DNA of 64,000 nucleotides, from positions 11,715 to 75,714 of the forward strand of contig DALYLR010000016.1 in NCBI GenBank assembly GCA_031976175.1, written 5' to 3'. Position 1 is the first letter of the stretch. Every line of letters begins with the position of its first letter. The stretch comes from DMER01 sp003451645 (lineage in GTDB: Bacteria; Pseudomonadota; Alphaproteobacteria; Micropepsales; Micropepsaceae). Made by a program: the position numbers and the translations under genes. A model generated the notes under the pieces. That model was not told where the DNA came from. It did no database searches and was given only the letters and a program-made list of their open reading frames with translations. This document shows, piece after piece, positions 46,317 through 54,328 of the stretch.

Positions 46317-47228
46317 ATGAGCATCTGGGGCAAGATCATTGGCGCAGCGGCGGGCTTTATCTTCATGGGTGGGCCGATCGGCGCCATTTTGGGTGCGATC
46401 GTCGGCCATCATTGGTGGGACCGGGCCAAGACCAATCAGATCAAGGCGCAAGAGACCGCGCGTCTCAAATCCCGCAGCCGCGACGACGATGACGACGACG
46501 ATGATGATGACGATGACGACGATGACCGCCGCGCCACCAAGCGCCAGCGCAAGGCCGAGCGCGAGCGCTTTCTGGCCGAGGAGCGGGCACGGGAGGAGGC
46601 GCGCGCCAATGAGTGGCGCCAGCGCGACCCCCATGCGACGCAAGAGGTGGCCTTTACCGTCGGCGTAATCGCGCTCTTTGCCAAGATGGCCAAGGCCGAT
46701 GGTCTCGTCACCCGCGATGAGATCGACGTCTTCAACCGCGTCTTCGAGGTCCCGCCGTCCGAGCGCGCCCATGTGGGTCAGATCTTCGACCTCGCCAAGC
46801 AGTCTATCGCTGGGTTTGAGGATTATGCGCGACAGGTGGCCGCCATCTTCCGGGGCCGGCCGGGCGTGCTGGTCGATCTCCTGGAATCGCTGTTCTTGGT
46901 TGCCAAGGCCGACAACAACTTCCATGCCGGGGAGGAGGAGTTCCTCAAACGGTGCGCCGCGCTCTTTGGCATTACCGAGGATCATTATCAGCGCTTGCGC
47001 GAATCGCATTTCGGGCCGGATCAGGGCGATCCCTATCGCATCCTGGGGGTTGACCGCGGCGCGCCGCTTGAGGACATCAAGCGCGCCTATCATCGCGCCG
47101 TGAAGGAGAACCACCCTGACAGTTTGATCGGGCGCGGGGTGCCGTCCGAGTTCGTCAAACTCGCGACCGAAAAACTCGCCGCCATCAATGGCGCTTATGA
47201 GCGCATCAAGCGCGAGCGGGGGCTTTAG
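46317..47228 (+). CDS. DjlA-like protein: membrane anchor, 15-Asp tract, TerB-like domain and C-terminal J domain
   Basis: A 303-residue protein. Residues 1-38 form a Gly-rich membrane segment (MSIWGKIIGAAAGFIFMGGP...), as in DjlA. Residues 56-70 are fifteen consecutive Asp followed by a basic helix. About 108-220 form a TerB-like helical domain (VAFTVGVIALFAKMAKADGLVTRDEIDVFNRVF, LVAKADNNFHAGEEEFLKRCAALFGI). About 235-303 are a J domain with the HPD motif (AVKENHPDSLIG), which should stimulate DnaK. ATG 46317 is chosen because it starts the membrane segment. The Asp tract is encoded by alternating GAC/GAT codons, so selection on the protein is more likely than simple slippage. Confidence 0.9.
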   Translation: MSIWGKIIGAAAGFIFMGGPIGAILGAIVGHHWWDRAKTNQIKAQETARLKSRSRDDDDDDDDDDDDDDDRRATKRQRKAERERFLAEERAREEARANEWRQRDPHATQEVAFTVGVIALFAKMAKADGLVTRDEIDVFNRVFEVPPSERAHVGQIFDLAKQSIAGFEDYARQVAAIFRGRPGVLVDLLESLFLVAKADNNFHAGEEEFLKRCAALFGITEDHYQRLRESHFGPDQGDPYRILGVDRGAPLEDIKRAYHRAVKENHPDSLIGRGVPSEFVKLATEKLAAINGAYERIKRERGL

Positions 47229-47276
47229 GGCGCGCGCGCTTCTGTGGTACGCTGGACCTCTCAGAAGGAGGCTGCT

Positions 47277-47546
47277 ATGTCCATAAAGTTGTCCGCCGAT
47301 GTCGAGGCGCTCATCGCTGCCAAGGTTGAGAGCGGGGAATATCCCGACGCCGATACGGTCGTCCGGGCGGCCTTGCTTCAGTTGGACTACAGCATGGATC
47401 TCGCAGGCTGGGACCGGGAGAGCCTCGATCGCGAAATTCAGCGCGGGCTCGATGATATCAAGGCCGGCCGGGTGTGCGACGGTCCGTCCTATTTCCGGGA
47501 ACTGGAGGAAGAACTGGACCGCGAAGAGCAGGCCCAGGGCAAGTGA
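47277..47546 (+). CDS. parD: ParD-like ribbon-helix-helix antitoxin
   Basis: An 89-residue antitoxin: SIKLSADVEALIAAKVESGEYPDADTVVRAAL is the CopG/ParD DNA-binding region, followed by an acidic C-terminal toxin-binding tail (ELEEELDREEQAQGK). AAGGAGG lies 6 bp before ATG 47277, one of the best ribosome binding sites in the window, in keeping with excess antitoxin synthesis. Its stop overlaps the toxin GTG start (GTGA). Confidence 0.9.
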   Translation: MSIKLSADVEALIAAKVESGEYPDADTVVRAALLQLDYSMDLAGWDRESLDREIQRGLDDIKAGRVCDGPSYFRELEEELDREEQAQGK

Positions 47547-47845
47547 AACGGTACACGCTGTCGGAGTTGGCCAAGGCGGACCTCGCCAGCATCAAGGCTT
47601 ATCTAAAAGTCGAAGCTGGAATTCCTGCTACTCGCCGGGTGTTGCATGACATCAGCAATGCGATTGAGCGCATAGGGTCCATGCCCGGCCTCGGTCATGT
47701 GCGCGAAGATTTGACAACGCTGCCCGTCAAGTTCTGGCAAGTCCGCGCCTACTTCGTGATCTATACCCCGCAGGCGAGGCCCATTGAAATCATCCGTATC
47801 CTGCATGCCTCGCGCGACATCCCGCGGCTCCTGGCGCCGCGCTGA
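47543..47845 (+). CDS. parE: ParE/RelE-superfamily toxin
   Basis: A 100-residue ParE-fold toxin beginning KRYTLSELAKADLASIKAYLKVEAG, with IERIGSMPGLGHVREDL, FWQVRAYFVIYTPQARPIEIIRILHASRDIPRLL as the typical C-terminal strand and Arg/Asp cluster. Characterised ParE toxins inhibit gyrase. GTG 47543 overlaps the parD stop; the frame extends upstream, but those residues overlap parD and have no similarity. Confidence 0.9.
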   Translation: MKRYTLSELAKADLASIKAYLKVEAGIPATRRVLHDISNAIERIGSMPGLGHVREDLTTLPVKFWQVRAYFVIYTPQARPIEIIRILHASRDIPRLLAPR

Positions 47846-48004
47846 AACCTTTGGCCAGATGGCGCCTTGCCGCTCTGCCTCCCAGACCCGCTTGCCAGAT
47901 GACCAGCACATTGACGCCGTATTCAGACCACATTCAGGTGGCGCCGGTTAATCATGTCTCCATCGTCGCCGGGCAAAATGAGATCAAACGGCAAATCTAA
48001 CACA

Positions 48005-48034
48005 GTTAATGTCACAACATTAACCATGTTATAG
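48005..48034 (+). promoter_or_regulatory. Perfect palindrome overlapping a putative promoter of the Gly-Tyr repeat gene
   Basis: GTTAATGT (48005-48012), spacer CACA and ACATTAAC (48017-48024) form a perfect 20-bp dyad. A second nested pair, CACAAC (48013-48018) and GTTGTG (48034-48039), overlaps it. TTAATG (48006-48011) and TTATAG (48029-48034) with a 17-bp spacer could be a promoter. The rest of the 292-bp gap 47846-48137 is AT-rich compared with its surroundings and has no other recognisable feature. Confidence 0.55.
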
Positions 48035-48137
48035 TTGTGATCAAGAGTACATCTGTGTGCTTTTTTGTTTGATAATAGTTCGGACGGCTCGTGTGATCGT
48101 CGCGTTTTATTTCGTAAAACCCACAGGAGACTCTCAA

Positions 48138-48587
48138 ATGTCCACTCTGTCTGTCCCATCTACCGCTAACGCTTTTGGCCAAATCGGCCGCCGCCTAATG
48201 CTGCCGTTCCTGACCGCCATGTTGCTTGCCTTTGGCGTGCAAACGGTGATGGCGGCCCCAGCCCTCGCGTCGAGCTACCAGCAAGGCTACGCCAAGGGCA
48301 AGAAAACGGGCTTCAATCACGGTTATGAAGATGGCTACAAGGATGAATATCAGGCCTCCTACAATGATGCCTTGATGAGCCAATATTCCTATCGCAGCAA
48401 TGGTCCCTCGGACTATGCCAAGGGTTACAAGGCCGGTTACAAGGTTGGCTACAAAAAGGGCTACAAGGCCGGCACGAATGATGGCGGCGCCGACGGGCAT
48501 GTCGACGGGTCCCATGACCGGGATCAAATGCGCGGCGATATGCATGATCAGATGCGTGAGTGCATGCGCCACGGGACGTGCCACTGA
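48138..48587 (+). CDS. Secreted Gly-Tyr repeat protein
   Basis: A 149-residue protein with a signal sequence (LMLPFLTAMLLAFGVQTVMAAPALAS) and a mature part of about 110 residues. The mature part is built on a four-residue Gly/Tyr period: YQQGYAKGKKTGFNHGYEDGYKDEY, then YAKGYKAGYKVGYKKGYKAG. This pattern (GYxxGYxxG) resembles the repeats in Yae1-like and some surface proteins. The tail is rich in Asp, His and Met (DRDQMRGDMHDQMRECMRHGTCH), a possible metal-binding end. ATG 48138 has GGAGA about 10 bp upstream. The preceding palindrome suggests tight regulation. No function can be assigned. Confidence 0.75.
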   Translation: MSTLSVPSTANAFGQIGRRLMLPFLTAMLLAFGVQTVMAAPALASSYQQGYAKGKKTGFNHGYEDGYKDEYQASYNDALMSQYSYRSNGPSDYAKGYKAGYKVGYKKGYKAGTNDGGADGHVDGSHDRDQMRGDMHDQMRECMRHGTCH

Positions 48588-48620
48588 TCGGGCGTGATCT
48601 TTGAGGCATCCACCGAACCC

Positions 48621-48678
48621 CATCTCCCCCCAACGCGCGAGCGTTTGGGGGGAGCGCCCGCGAAGCGGGGAGGGGGGC
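48621..48678. repeat. Intergenic palindromic repeat, copy 1
   Basis: A stem of CTCCCCCCAA and TTTGGGGGGAG around GCGCGAGCG is followed by GCGCCCGCGAAGCGGGGAGGGGG. Copy 2 at 48847-48904 shares almost every position except the hairpin loop. Such dispersed GC-rich elements are common between genes in alphaproteobacteria. Confidence 0.75.
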
Positions 48679-48688
48679 ACTTTGGCCG

Positions 48689-48835
48689 GTAAGCAACCCA
48701 CCCAAGTCGTCACCCCGGAAACTGCGCCAGCAGTTGTCCGGGGCCTATGACCACCAACCCCGCAAGACAAAACCGCCAAAGGTGTTCATGGGTTCCGGGC
48801 TCGCCTCTGCGAGGCGCCCCGGAATGACGAGGAAA
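48689..48835. repeat. Additional intergenic palindromes between the two repeat copies
   Basis: Two further inverted repeats lie here: CACCCCGGAAACTGC with GCAGTTGTCCGGGG (about 48711-48747), and TTCCGGGCTCGCC with GGCGCCCCGGAA (about 48791-48824). Both have the look of mobile-repeat debris of the CCCCGGA/TCCGGGG class often scattered in alphaproteobacterial genomes. No open frame is supported in this stretch. Confidence 0.5.
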
Positions 48836-48846
48836 ACGAGAAAACA

Positions 48847-48904
48847 CATCTCCCCCCAAATGCGTCAGCATTTTGGGGGGAGCGCCCGCGAAGCGGGGAG
48901 GGGG
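48847..48904. repeat. Intergenic palindromic repeat, copy 2
   Basis: CATCTCCCCCCAAATGC, loop GTCA and GCATTTTGGGGGGAG are followed by CGCCCGCGAAGCGGGGAGGGGG. It is identical to copy 1 outside the loop-proximal stem bases, where compensating changes (GCG/CGC against ATGC/GCAT) keep pairing. It lies 28 bp beyond the 3' end of the pentapeptide gene. Confidence 0.75.
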
Positions 48905-48931
48905 CCTTTTCCAGCTCGCGCTTGCCCATCC

Positions 48932-51031
48932 TCAGCTGATCTGAAACCGGCGGCGGACGGCCAGCGCAAACAGGAACAGAAACACAATCGCGAACAGGCT
49001 TTGCACCACCGCCAGAGTGCGCACGCCAAAGCGCAAGCCCGGGCTATGATTTTGTAAGCAATAGGCAAGCGATGGGCTTTCGTCCTCACTGTCGAGGCAG
49101 CTTTGGTTATCTGTAAGGCCTTGTTGCGTGCCCAATTCCTTGCCGGCCTGGTCCTCCACCGCCTGAAACGGCCGGAACGTGGATGAGAGCGACAGATCAG
49201 CTGCCTCCCACAGCGCCGTTGCGACAGGTGCGCGGTACCCCACCGAAACGCCCAGGCACCAAAACGAGCCTGCGAACACGATCATCAACAAGACGGTGGC
49301 CAGAACTGGCCGCAAAATCGCCGCACCGAAATCGGCCACCCATTCATAGGCATAGGACGCATAGCGTTCGCCGCTGATCAGGCCCAATTGTCCGCGCCGG
49401 GCGAGGAGTTCAAACTTGAACAAGAGATGCTCCCGCGTCTTATTGGTTTGTTTAGCCATCTCTTGTTTGAGCACACGGCAGCCTCGTTCAATTTGGCGCG
49501 CCCGTATGGTCTTGAATTCCCGCCGCTTGGCTGGGATTTGTGCGTCAATGGCGGCAAGCTTGGACTTATACCCTTGGTCCTCCTGCCAATCGGCGAGCAT
49601 GCCCAGGAAGCCGGTCACAAACCACGGATGCCGCTTGCGGGGGCGCAGTGCCTCCACTTTAGTGTCATCCCTTGCGCGCTGCGGCATGGCGTGATGCTGC
49701 GCAAAAACGGTATCCATGTCGCCTCGCCGCCACTTTGGATCAATGACCAGCACTGCATCATCCGCTACTAGTGGATGATGCAACGCATCCGGGATGACGC
49801 CCTTGCTTTGCTCCGTTAACGGAAGATCGTCCGATGGGGCTGAGTAGCCACCCTCGCCGACTTTTGTCTTCGCCTCCGCGCGTTGCTGCAAGAGTTGGTC
49901 GTATGCGGCGCGAACCTTTTGCCTTTCAGCTTCGGCCCACTCCTCCGCTTCGCCCTTGGCCGCTTCTTTCAATTCGTGCCAGAAGACTGCCGTAGCCGCC
50001 CTCTCTGGATCGCTGTACTTAGAGGTTCCCACCGGCGCATCGAACTGTAGGGGACGATAAAACTGTGCTCCATCAAAAGCGGCGAAAGCCTTAAAGCCCG
50101 ATCCGCGGAAGCTCACAAAATCCTTGAACCGCGCGGCATTGAACGCAGAATGCCAATGATGTGGTCTTTCCGGCCACTTTATCCGGAAAAACACCGCAGC
50201 TCCTTCAAAAGACGCGCCCCCGAATGAAAGTCGCCCACGAAATTCTGCGTCTTGGAAATCTGCTGTATCCAAAAATAATGCGCCGTAAAATCTTGCATCG
50301 CCCAAGAAAATTGATCCTACGAATGCTCCTGCAAAAAAACTTGCAAAACTGAAATCTGTATTGCCAGAGAATGTCGCGCGATGGAAATAGGCTATACCAC
50401 GAAAAACGGCATTATAGAATGTGGTATTATCCTTAAAATAGGCGAACCTAAAGGTGGTCCCAGCACCAATTACTGCGCGCGTTGCAAAGAAATTTTCGAG
50501 CCAAGCATGGTGCAAAACGGCAAGCAATGGAGCCATGTCAGACGTTCGAGGCAGAGTCCAACAATCCGCACCCAAGACCACCCCTCGCAGCTGGGCTCGC
50601 CCATCCTTTCCTCTGCTCCAGCCAGTACGGTAATCAACTTCGGTATGAATCGACTTGTCGATACGGAGTCGAAGGATAGCAGATAATCTAATCCTTTGGG
50701 TGGTTGTCCAAGCAGACTTCGCTGGGCTTCCGTCGGCCCAGGTCATGGGCACATGGGCTAGATGCCAGTACGCCCCATCGGGCGACTTGACCAATTCGCC
50801 CGCCGCCAGCATTTCCTCGTCGTTGCGGAATCTTGGAGCATCGTCCGGGCTCCCTGGGTCCCAGCGCCAGTAGTCTTGAAGCCGATACTCACCTCGGGCG
50901 CCCGTGGATCCTTCGGCGTCGCCCCATCCAGCGCTTTTCTTCTGAAGCCCAGGCCAAGAGAAATCTAGGGCGCGCCACTCGGCCCACCACGCCGCTTCCT
51001 GCGCCGCCTTTTCTTGCTCGCTTGCTGCCAC
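48932..51031 (-). CDS. Pentapeptide-repeat-type membrane protein
   Basis: A 699-residue protein. About residues 185-335 show a five-residue repeat centred on Phe and Ala (TTFRFAYFKDNTTFYNAVFRGIAYFHRATFSG, ARFYGALFLDTADFQDAEFRGRLSFGGASFEG), the quadrilateral beta-helix of pentapeptide proteins. A charged helical region spans about 345-530, and two or three transmembrane helices occur near the C-terminus (FGAAILRPVLATVLLMIVFAGSFWCLGV and LAVVQSLFAIVFLFLFALAV). GTG 51031 is chosen because GGGGAGG lies 7 bp upstream; the frame opens at 51052. The DNA at 50170-50480 is lower in GC than its flanks, suggesting acquisition. The target of the pentapeptide helix is unknown. Confidence 0.82.
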   Translation of the reverse strand: MAASEQEKAAQEAAWWAEWRALDFSWPGLQKKSAGWGDAEGSTGARGEYRLQDYWRWDPGSPDDAPRFRNDEEMLAAGELVKSPDGAYWHLAHVPMTWADGSPAKSAWTTTQRIRLSAILRLRIDKSIHTEVDYRTGWSRGKDGRAQLRGVVLGADCWTLPRTSDMAPLLAVLHHAWLENFFATRAVIGAGTTFRFAYFKDNTTFYNAVFRGIAYFHRATFSGNTDFSFASFFAGAFVGSIFLGDARFYGALFLDTADFQDAEFRGRLSFGGASFEGAAVFFRIKWPERPHHWHSAFNAARFKDFVSFRGSGFKAFAAFDGAQFYRPLQFDAPVGTSKYSDPERAATAVFWHELKEAAKGEAEEWAEAERQKVRAAYDQLLQQRAEAKTKVGEGGYSAPSDDLPLTEQSKGVIPDALHHPLVADDAVLVIDPKWRRGDMDTVFAQHHAMPQRARDDTKVEALRPRKRHPWFVTGFLGMLADWQEDQGYKSKLAAIDAQIPAKRREFKTIRARQIERGCRVLKQEMAKQTNKTREHLLFKFELLARRGQLGLISGERYASYAYEWVADFGAAILRPVLATVLLMIVFAGSFWCLGVSVGYRAPVATALWEAADLSLSSTFRPFQAVEDQAGKELGTQQGLTDNQSCLDSEDESPSLAYCLQNHSPGLRFGVRTLAVVQSLFAIVFLFLFALAVRRRFQIS

Positions 51032-51174
51032 GCCCCAGCCTCCCCAACCCACGATTGATGATTACCACGTCCTCACATTGTTCGCTACAAGCGACGCTCG
51101 AGGGATCAGGGGTAGGGGGCTCTAGGTCCAAAATTCGGTACCGCGCGCGCCGCCGATGCGGTAGTGTTGCCTCC

Positions 51175-51396
51175 ATGAAACACGAGCGAATTTCGGTCGA
51201 TCCAAACGTCATGGGCGGCAAGGCCTGCATCACCGGAACCAGGGTTCCAGTCCATATCCTCTTGGGGCACTTGGCATCCGGGGCCTCGGCGGCGGAGGTG
51301 CTGGCGGGCTATCCCTTTTTGTCGCCTGACGATCTCCAGGCGGCCATCGCTTATGCTGCATATTTGGTTGAGCACGAGGGCATCGTAGCGGCGTGA
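51175..51396 (+). CDS. DUF433 antitoxin
   Basis: A 73-residue helix-turn-helix antitoxin: ERISVDPNVMGGKACITGTRVPVHILLGHLASGASAAEVLAGYPFLSPDDLQAAIAYAAY is a textbook DUF433 sequence. ATG 51175 is the family start; the frame remains open far upstream without similarity. Its TGA overlaps the GTG of the DUF5615 gene, the usual pairing for this PIN-like toxin-antitoxin class. Confidence 0.92.
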   Translation: MKHERISVDPNVMGGKACITGTRVPVHILLGHLASGASAAEVLAGYPFLSPDDLQAAIAYAAYLVEHEGIVAA

Positions 51397-51767
51397 GCGC
51401 GCGGGACATGGCCTCGGGGCTACTATTTGACGAGTGCGTGGACCTGACTTTGGCAGTACCCGCATTCTCACCGCATGCCCAAATCGTACTGGTTCGCGAC
51501 ATTCTGCCCGGTGCAAATGATCACGTGGTGCTTGCAGATGCGCGATCGCGTGGGTTCATTCTGGTGACCGAGGATGCGGGCTTCGGCCGGCTCTTGTTTC
51601 ACCTCAAGGCGCCAAGTCCCAAAGGGATAATCCTTATTGCTCTGGACCCGCTGCCTCGGCATGAGCGCTTGAAACGGCTAATGGTTATCGCAGCTCAGGC
51701 GCTAACCCATGCCCAGGGGGCATTCGTGACCATCGGACCAAAAACGGTCCGGACGCGGAAGTTGTGA
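51393..51767 (+). CDS. DUF5615 PIN-like toxin
   Basis: A 124-residue PIN-like protein with acidic residues in GLLFDECVDLTLA, DHVVLADARSRGFILVTEDAGFGRLL and a C-terminal HAQGAFVTIGPKTVRTRKL typical of the family. It is presumed to be an RNase toxin paired with the upstream DUF433 protein. GTG 51393 overlaps the antitoxin stop (GTGA). Confidence 0.9.
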   Translation: MSARDMASGLLFDECVDLTLAVPAFSPHAQIVLVRDILPGANDHVVLADARSRGFILVTEDAGFGRLLFHLKAPSPKGIILIALDPLPRHERLKRLMVIAAQALTHAQGAFVTIGPKTVRTRKL

Positions 51768-52101
51768 GCCCTTTTGTGCGCGATTACCCTCAAATGCGCG
51801 AGGCGAAGGACTGCGGCTTGATGCCCGAAATAGAGAACACCTTCACCTCTCCGACACCTCCTCCGTCATGCTAGGATCGCACCCGGTTTGGTTGTTTTGT
51901 GGGTCAGAACGCAGGTGCCACGAAGAAATCGATTTTTTGAGGCCCTTTTTCGGAACGAAATGGCGGAAATGAACCAAAAAGAGCCGGATTTTTGTTTCGT
52001 TTGGTGTACTCTAGTTTCGTGTTTGCACCGTTGATGGCGCAATTTCCGCGGCGTTTCGGGTCCTGGACATCGCTTTTGTGACCTGTTCCAACTGATCGGC
52101 C
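51768..52101. other. Gene-free stretch
   Basis: 334 bp between the DUF5615 toxin and the EamA transporter gene. It holds T-rich tracts (ATTTTTTGAGG at about 51932-51942, CCCTTTTTCGG at about 51946-51956) and the motif CTCTAGTTTCGTGTTTG at about 52008-52025, which recurs just upstream of rnpB. No open frame or clear promoter can be supported. Confidence 0.5.
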
Positions 52102-52980
52102 ATGCCCGCCCGCGATCTTGCCTTCATGATGCTCATTAACGCCATTTGGGGTTTGGCGATGATCCCGGCATCCGTGGCGTTGCAGCATTTCCCGCCGCTG
52201 GAGTTCACCGCGTTACGGTTTCTATTGCTCTCCTTGGTGCTGGCACCGGTTTTCTTGCGCTGGCGGCCGGGGCAGATGCGCATGGTGTTTCTGGCCGCGC
52301 TCACCGGCGGGACCTTGAACTTTGCCCTCCTGTTCCTGGGCGTCGCCATGGCGGGGGAGGTGGGGCCGGTTGCCATTGCGGGCCAGCTGGGCGTTCCCTT
52401 CACGACCATCCTGTCGATCTTCATCCTGGGCGAGGTTGTGCGCTGGCGGCGCTGGTCGGGCATTGCGCTGGCCTTTGCTGGCGTCACCGTGATCGGCTTT
52501 GACCCGCGGGTGCTCTCTTATTGGGATGGCTTTCTGGTGGTGGTCGCGTCGGCCTTTGTGGGCGCCGTGTCGTCCATCGTGATGCGCCAGATCCGCGATG
52601 TGCCGGTCTTTCAGTTGCAGGCCTGGATCGCTACTTTGTCCTGGCCCATGCTCCTGGTGATGTCGCTCGCCTTTGAGAGCCAGCACTGGGACAAGATCGT
52701 GACCGCGCCGTCGTCCGCCTGGACCGGTGTGCTCTATACGGCGCTCATGTCCTCGCTGGTCGCCCATGCCGGATTTTATTGGATGCTCCAGCGCTATGAG
52801 GTCTCCAAGATCACGCCGCTGACCACATTGGCGCCCCTTTTTACGGTTCTGTTCGCCATCGCCATTCTGGGCGAGCCCTTGACGTGGCGCTTTGCCATTG
52901 GGGCCGCCATCACGCTTCTGGGCGTGTGGATCATCACCTTGCGCGAACCTGAAAAGATCAGAGGCCCTGCCATCCAATGA
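52102..52980 (+). CDS. EamA/RhaT-family (DMT) transporter
   Basis: A 292-residue protein with ten predicted transmembrane helices in two EamA halves: FMMLINAIWGLAMIPASVALQHFPPLEFTALRFLLLSLVLAP in the first and FLVVVASAFVGAVSSIVMRQI in the second. The PLTTLAPLFTVLFAIAILGEPLTW motif lies near the end. Family members export amino acids or other metabolites. Its stop overlaps the amidase ATG (ATGA), indicating an operon. Confidence 0.92.
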   Translation: MPARDLAFMMLINAIWGLAMIPASVALQHFPPLEFTALRFLLLSLVLAPVFLRWRPGQMRMVFLAALTGGTLNFALLFLGVAMAGEVGPVAIAGQLGVPFTTILSIFILGEVVRWRRWSGIALAFAGVTVIGFDPRVLSYWDGFLVVVASAFVGAVSSIVMRQIRDVPVFQLQAWIATLSWPMLLVMSLAFESQHWDKIVTAPSSAWTGVLYTALMSSLVAHAGFYWMLQRYEVSKITPLTTLAPLFTVLFAIAILGEPLTWRFAIGAAITLLGVWIITLREPEKIRGPAIQ

Positions 52981-53714
52981 CGATCATCCAGCGCCCTTCG
53001 CCCAATTTCGATGCGCGGCATCCGGACAAACCAGTCTCGCTCTTGGTCTTGCATTATACGGGCATGGAGAGTGCTGAGGCCGCACTGGCGCAGCTGACCA
53101 ATCCGGCCGCCAAGGTGTCCTCGCACTATACGATCGATGAGGACGGCACAGTCTATCAGCATGTCGATGAGGCGCAGCGCGCCTGGCATGCCGGGCGCTC
53201 CTATTGGCGCGGGGAGAGCGACGTCAATGCGATCTCCATCGGGATCGAGATCGTCAATCCTGGCCATGAGTTCGGCTACCGGCCTTTTCCAGACGCGCAG
53301 ATCGCCGCTGTGATCGCCTTATCCAACACCCTCATTGGCCGGTATAACATCCCGTTCTTTGGCGTTGTGGGCCATAGCGATATCGCCCCTTTGCGCAAAC
53401 AAGATCCGGGCGAGAAGTTCCCCTGGCAGCACTTGGCAAAGGCGGGAGTTGGCGCCTGGCCGCAGATGTGGTGGCGCGATGGCGGCCCAGGCTTTGCGAT
53501 GGGTGCGCGCGGGTGGCGGGTGCGGGAGGCGCAGCGCGCGTTGCTGCGGACCGGCTATCTTTGTCCCGCCCATGGGGAGATGGACAAAGCGACGGTTGCG
53601 GTCGTGCGCGCCTTTCAGCGCCGGTACCGGCAGGGGCGCTGCGATGGGATCCTCGATGGCGAGACACGCGGTTTGATCTATGCGGTCGCGGCCTTGGCGC
53701 ATGAGTGTGCTTGA
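52977..53714 (+). CDS. N-acetylmuramoyl-L-alanine amidase, AmpD-type, with peptidoglycan-binding domain
   Basis: A 245-residue zinc amidase. The amidase_2 domain spans residues 1-155, with zinc ligands in LVLHYTGMES, and VVGHSDIAPLRKQDPGEKFPW; the substrate region is HYTIDEDGTVYQHVDEAQRAWHAG. A C-terminal peptidoglycan-binding segment follows at about 185-240 (VREAQRALLRTGYLCPAHGEMDKATVAVVRAFQRRYRQG). There is no signal peptide, so it probably recycles anhydro-muropeptides in the cytoplasm as AmpD does. The PG-binding extension is seen in AmiD-like members. The DMT transporter gene is coupled upstream. Confidence 0.92.
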   Translation: MTIIQRPSPNFDARHPDKPVSLLVLHYTGMESAEAALAQLTNPAAKVSSHYTIDEDGTVYQHVDEAQRAWHAGRSYWRGESDVNAISIGIEIVNPGHEFGYRPFPDAQIAAVIALSNTLIGRYNIPFFGVVGHSDIAPLRKQDPGEKFPWQHLAKAGVGAWPQMWWRDGGPGFAMGARGWRVREAQRALLRTGYLCPAHGEMDKATVAVVRAFQRRYRQGRCDGILDGETRGLIYAVAALAHECA

Positions 53715-53805
53715 CGCCAGTTGATGCGAAGCGCACATCTAGTTGACGGTTCAGCACGCTGGATGGCTGCTGCCCCGCCTGTAAAGGGCCTCTAGTTTCG
53801 CGTTT

Positions 53806-54176
<371 letters not shown>

Positions 54177-54257
54177 TTCTCAAGAATTTGTGCTTGGTCG
54201 CAACTGTGCAGCCATATCTTGCGCATGTGCATGGTTCGTTCTGGCTTTAATCCAATC

Positions 54258-54282
54258 TTAAGACCGCGCGTTAAGGTCTTGA
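54258..54282 (+). terminator. Hairpin downstream of rnpB
   Basis: TTAAGACC and GGTCTTGA form an 8-bp stem (one wobble) around GCGCGTTAA, followed only by ATTTGCTT. It may end rnpB-proximal transcription before the mraZ promoter, but the T-run is poor. Confidence 0.35.
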
Positions 54283-54299
54283 ATTTGCTTGATCTTGCA

Positions 54300-54328
54300 T
54301 TGACTCCCAATTCCACCCAAGTTATACC
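54300..54328 (+). promoter_or_regulatory. Promoter of the mraZ/dcw cluster
   Basis: TTGACT (54300-54305) and TATACC (54323-54328) with a spacer of exactly 17 bp. Initiation near 54335 gives a leader of about 120 nt before mraZ. The leader contains the perfect short hairpin CGTCCGC-AG-GCGGACG at 54377-54392. The MraZ-type box array (54305-54339) lies directly over this promoter. Confidence 0.7.

Noticed and set aside
48621..48904. CRISPR array
   Set aside because: Only two copies, both self-complementary with a GC-rich tail, and no regular spacers or cas genes.
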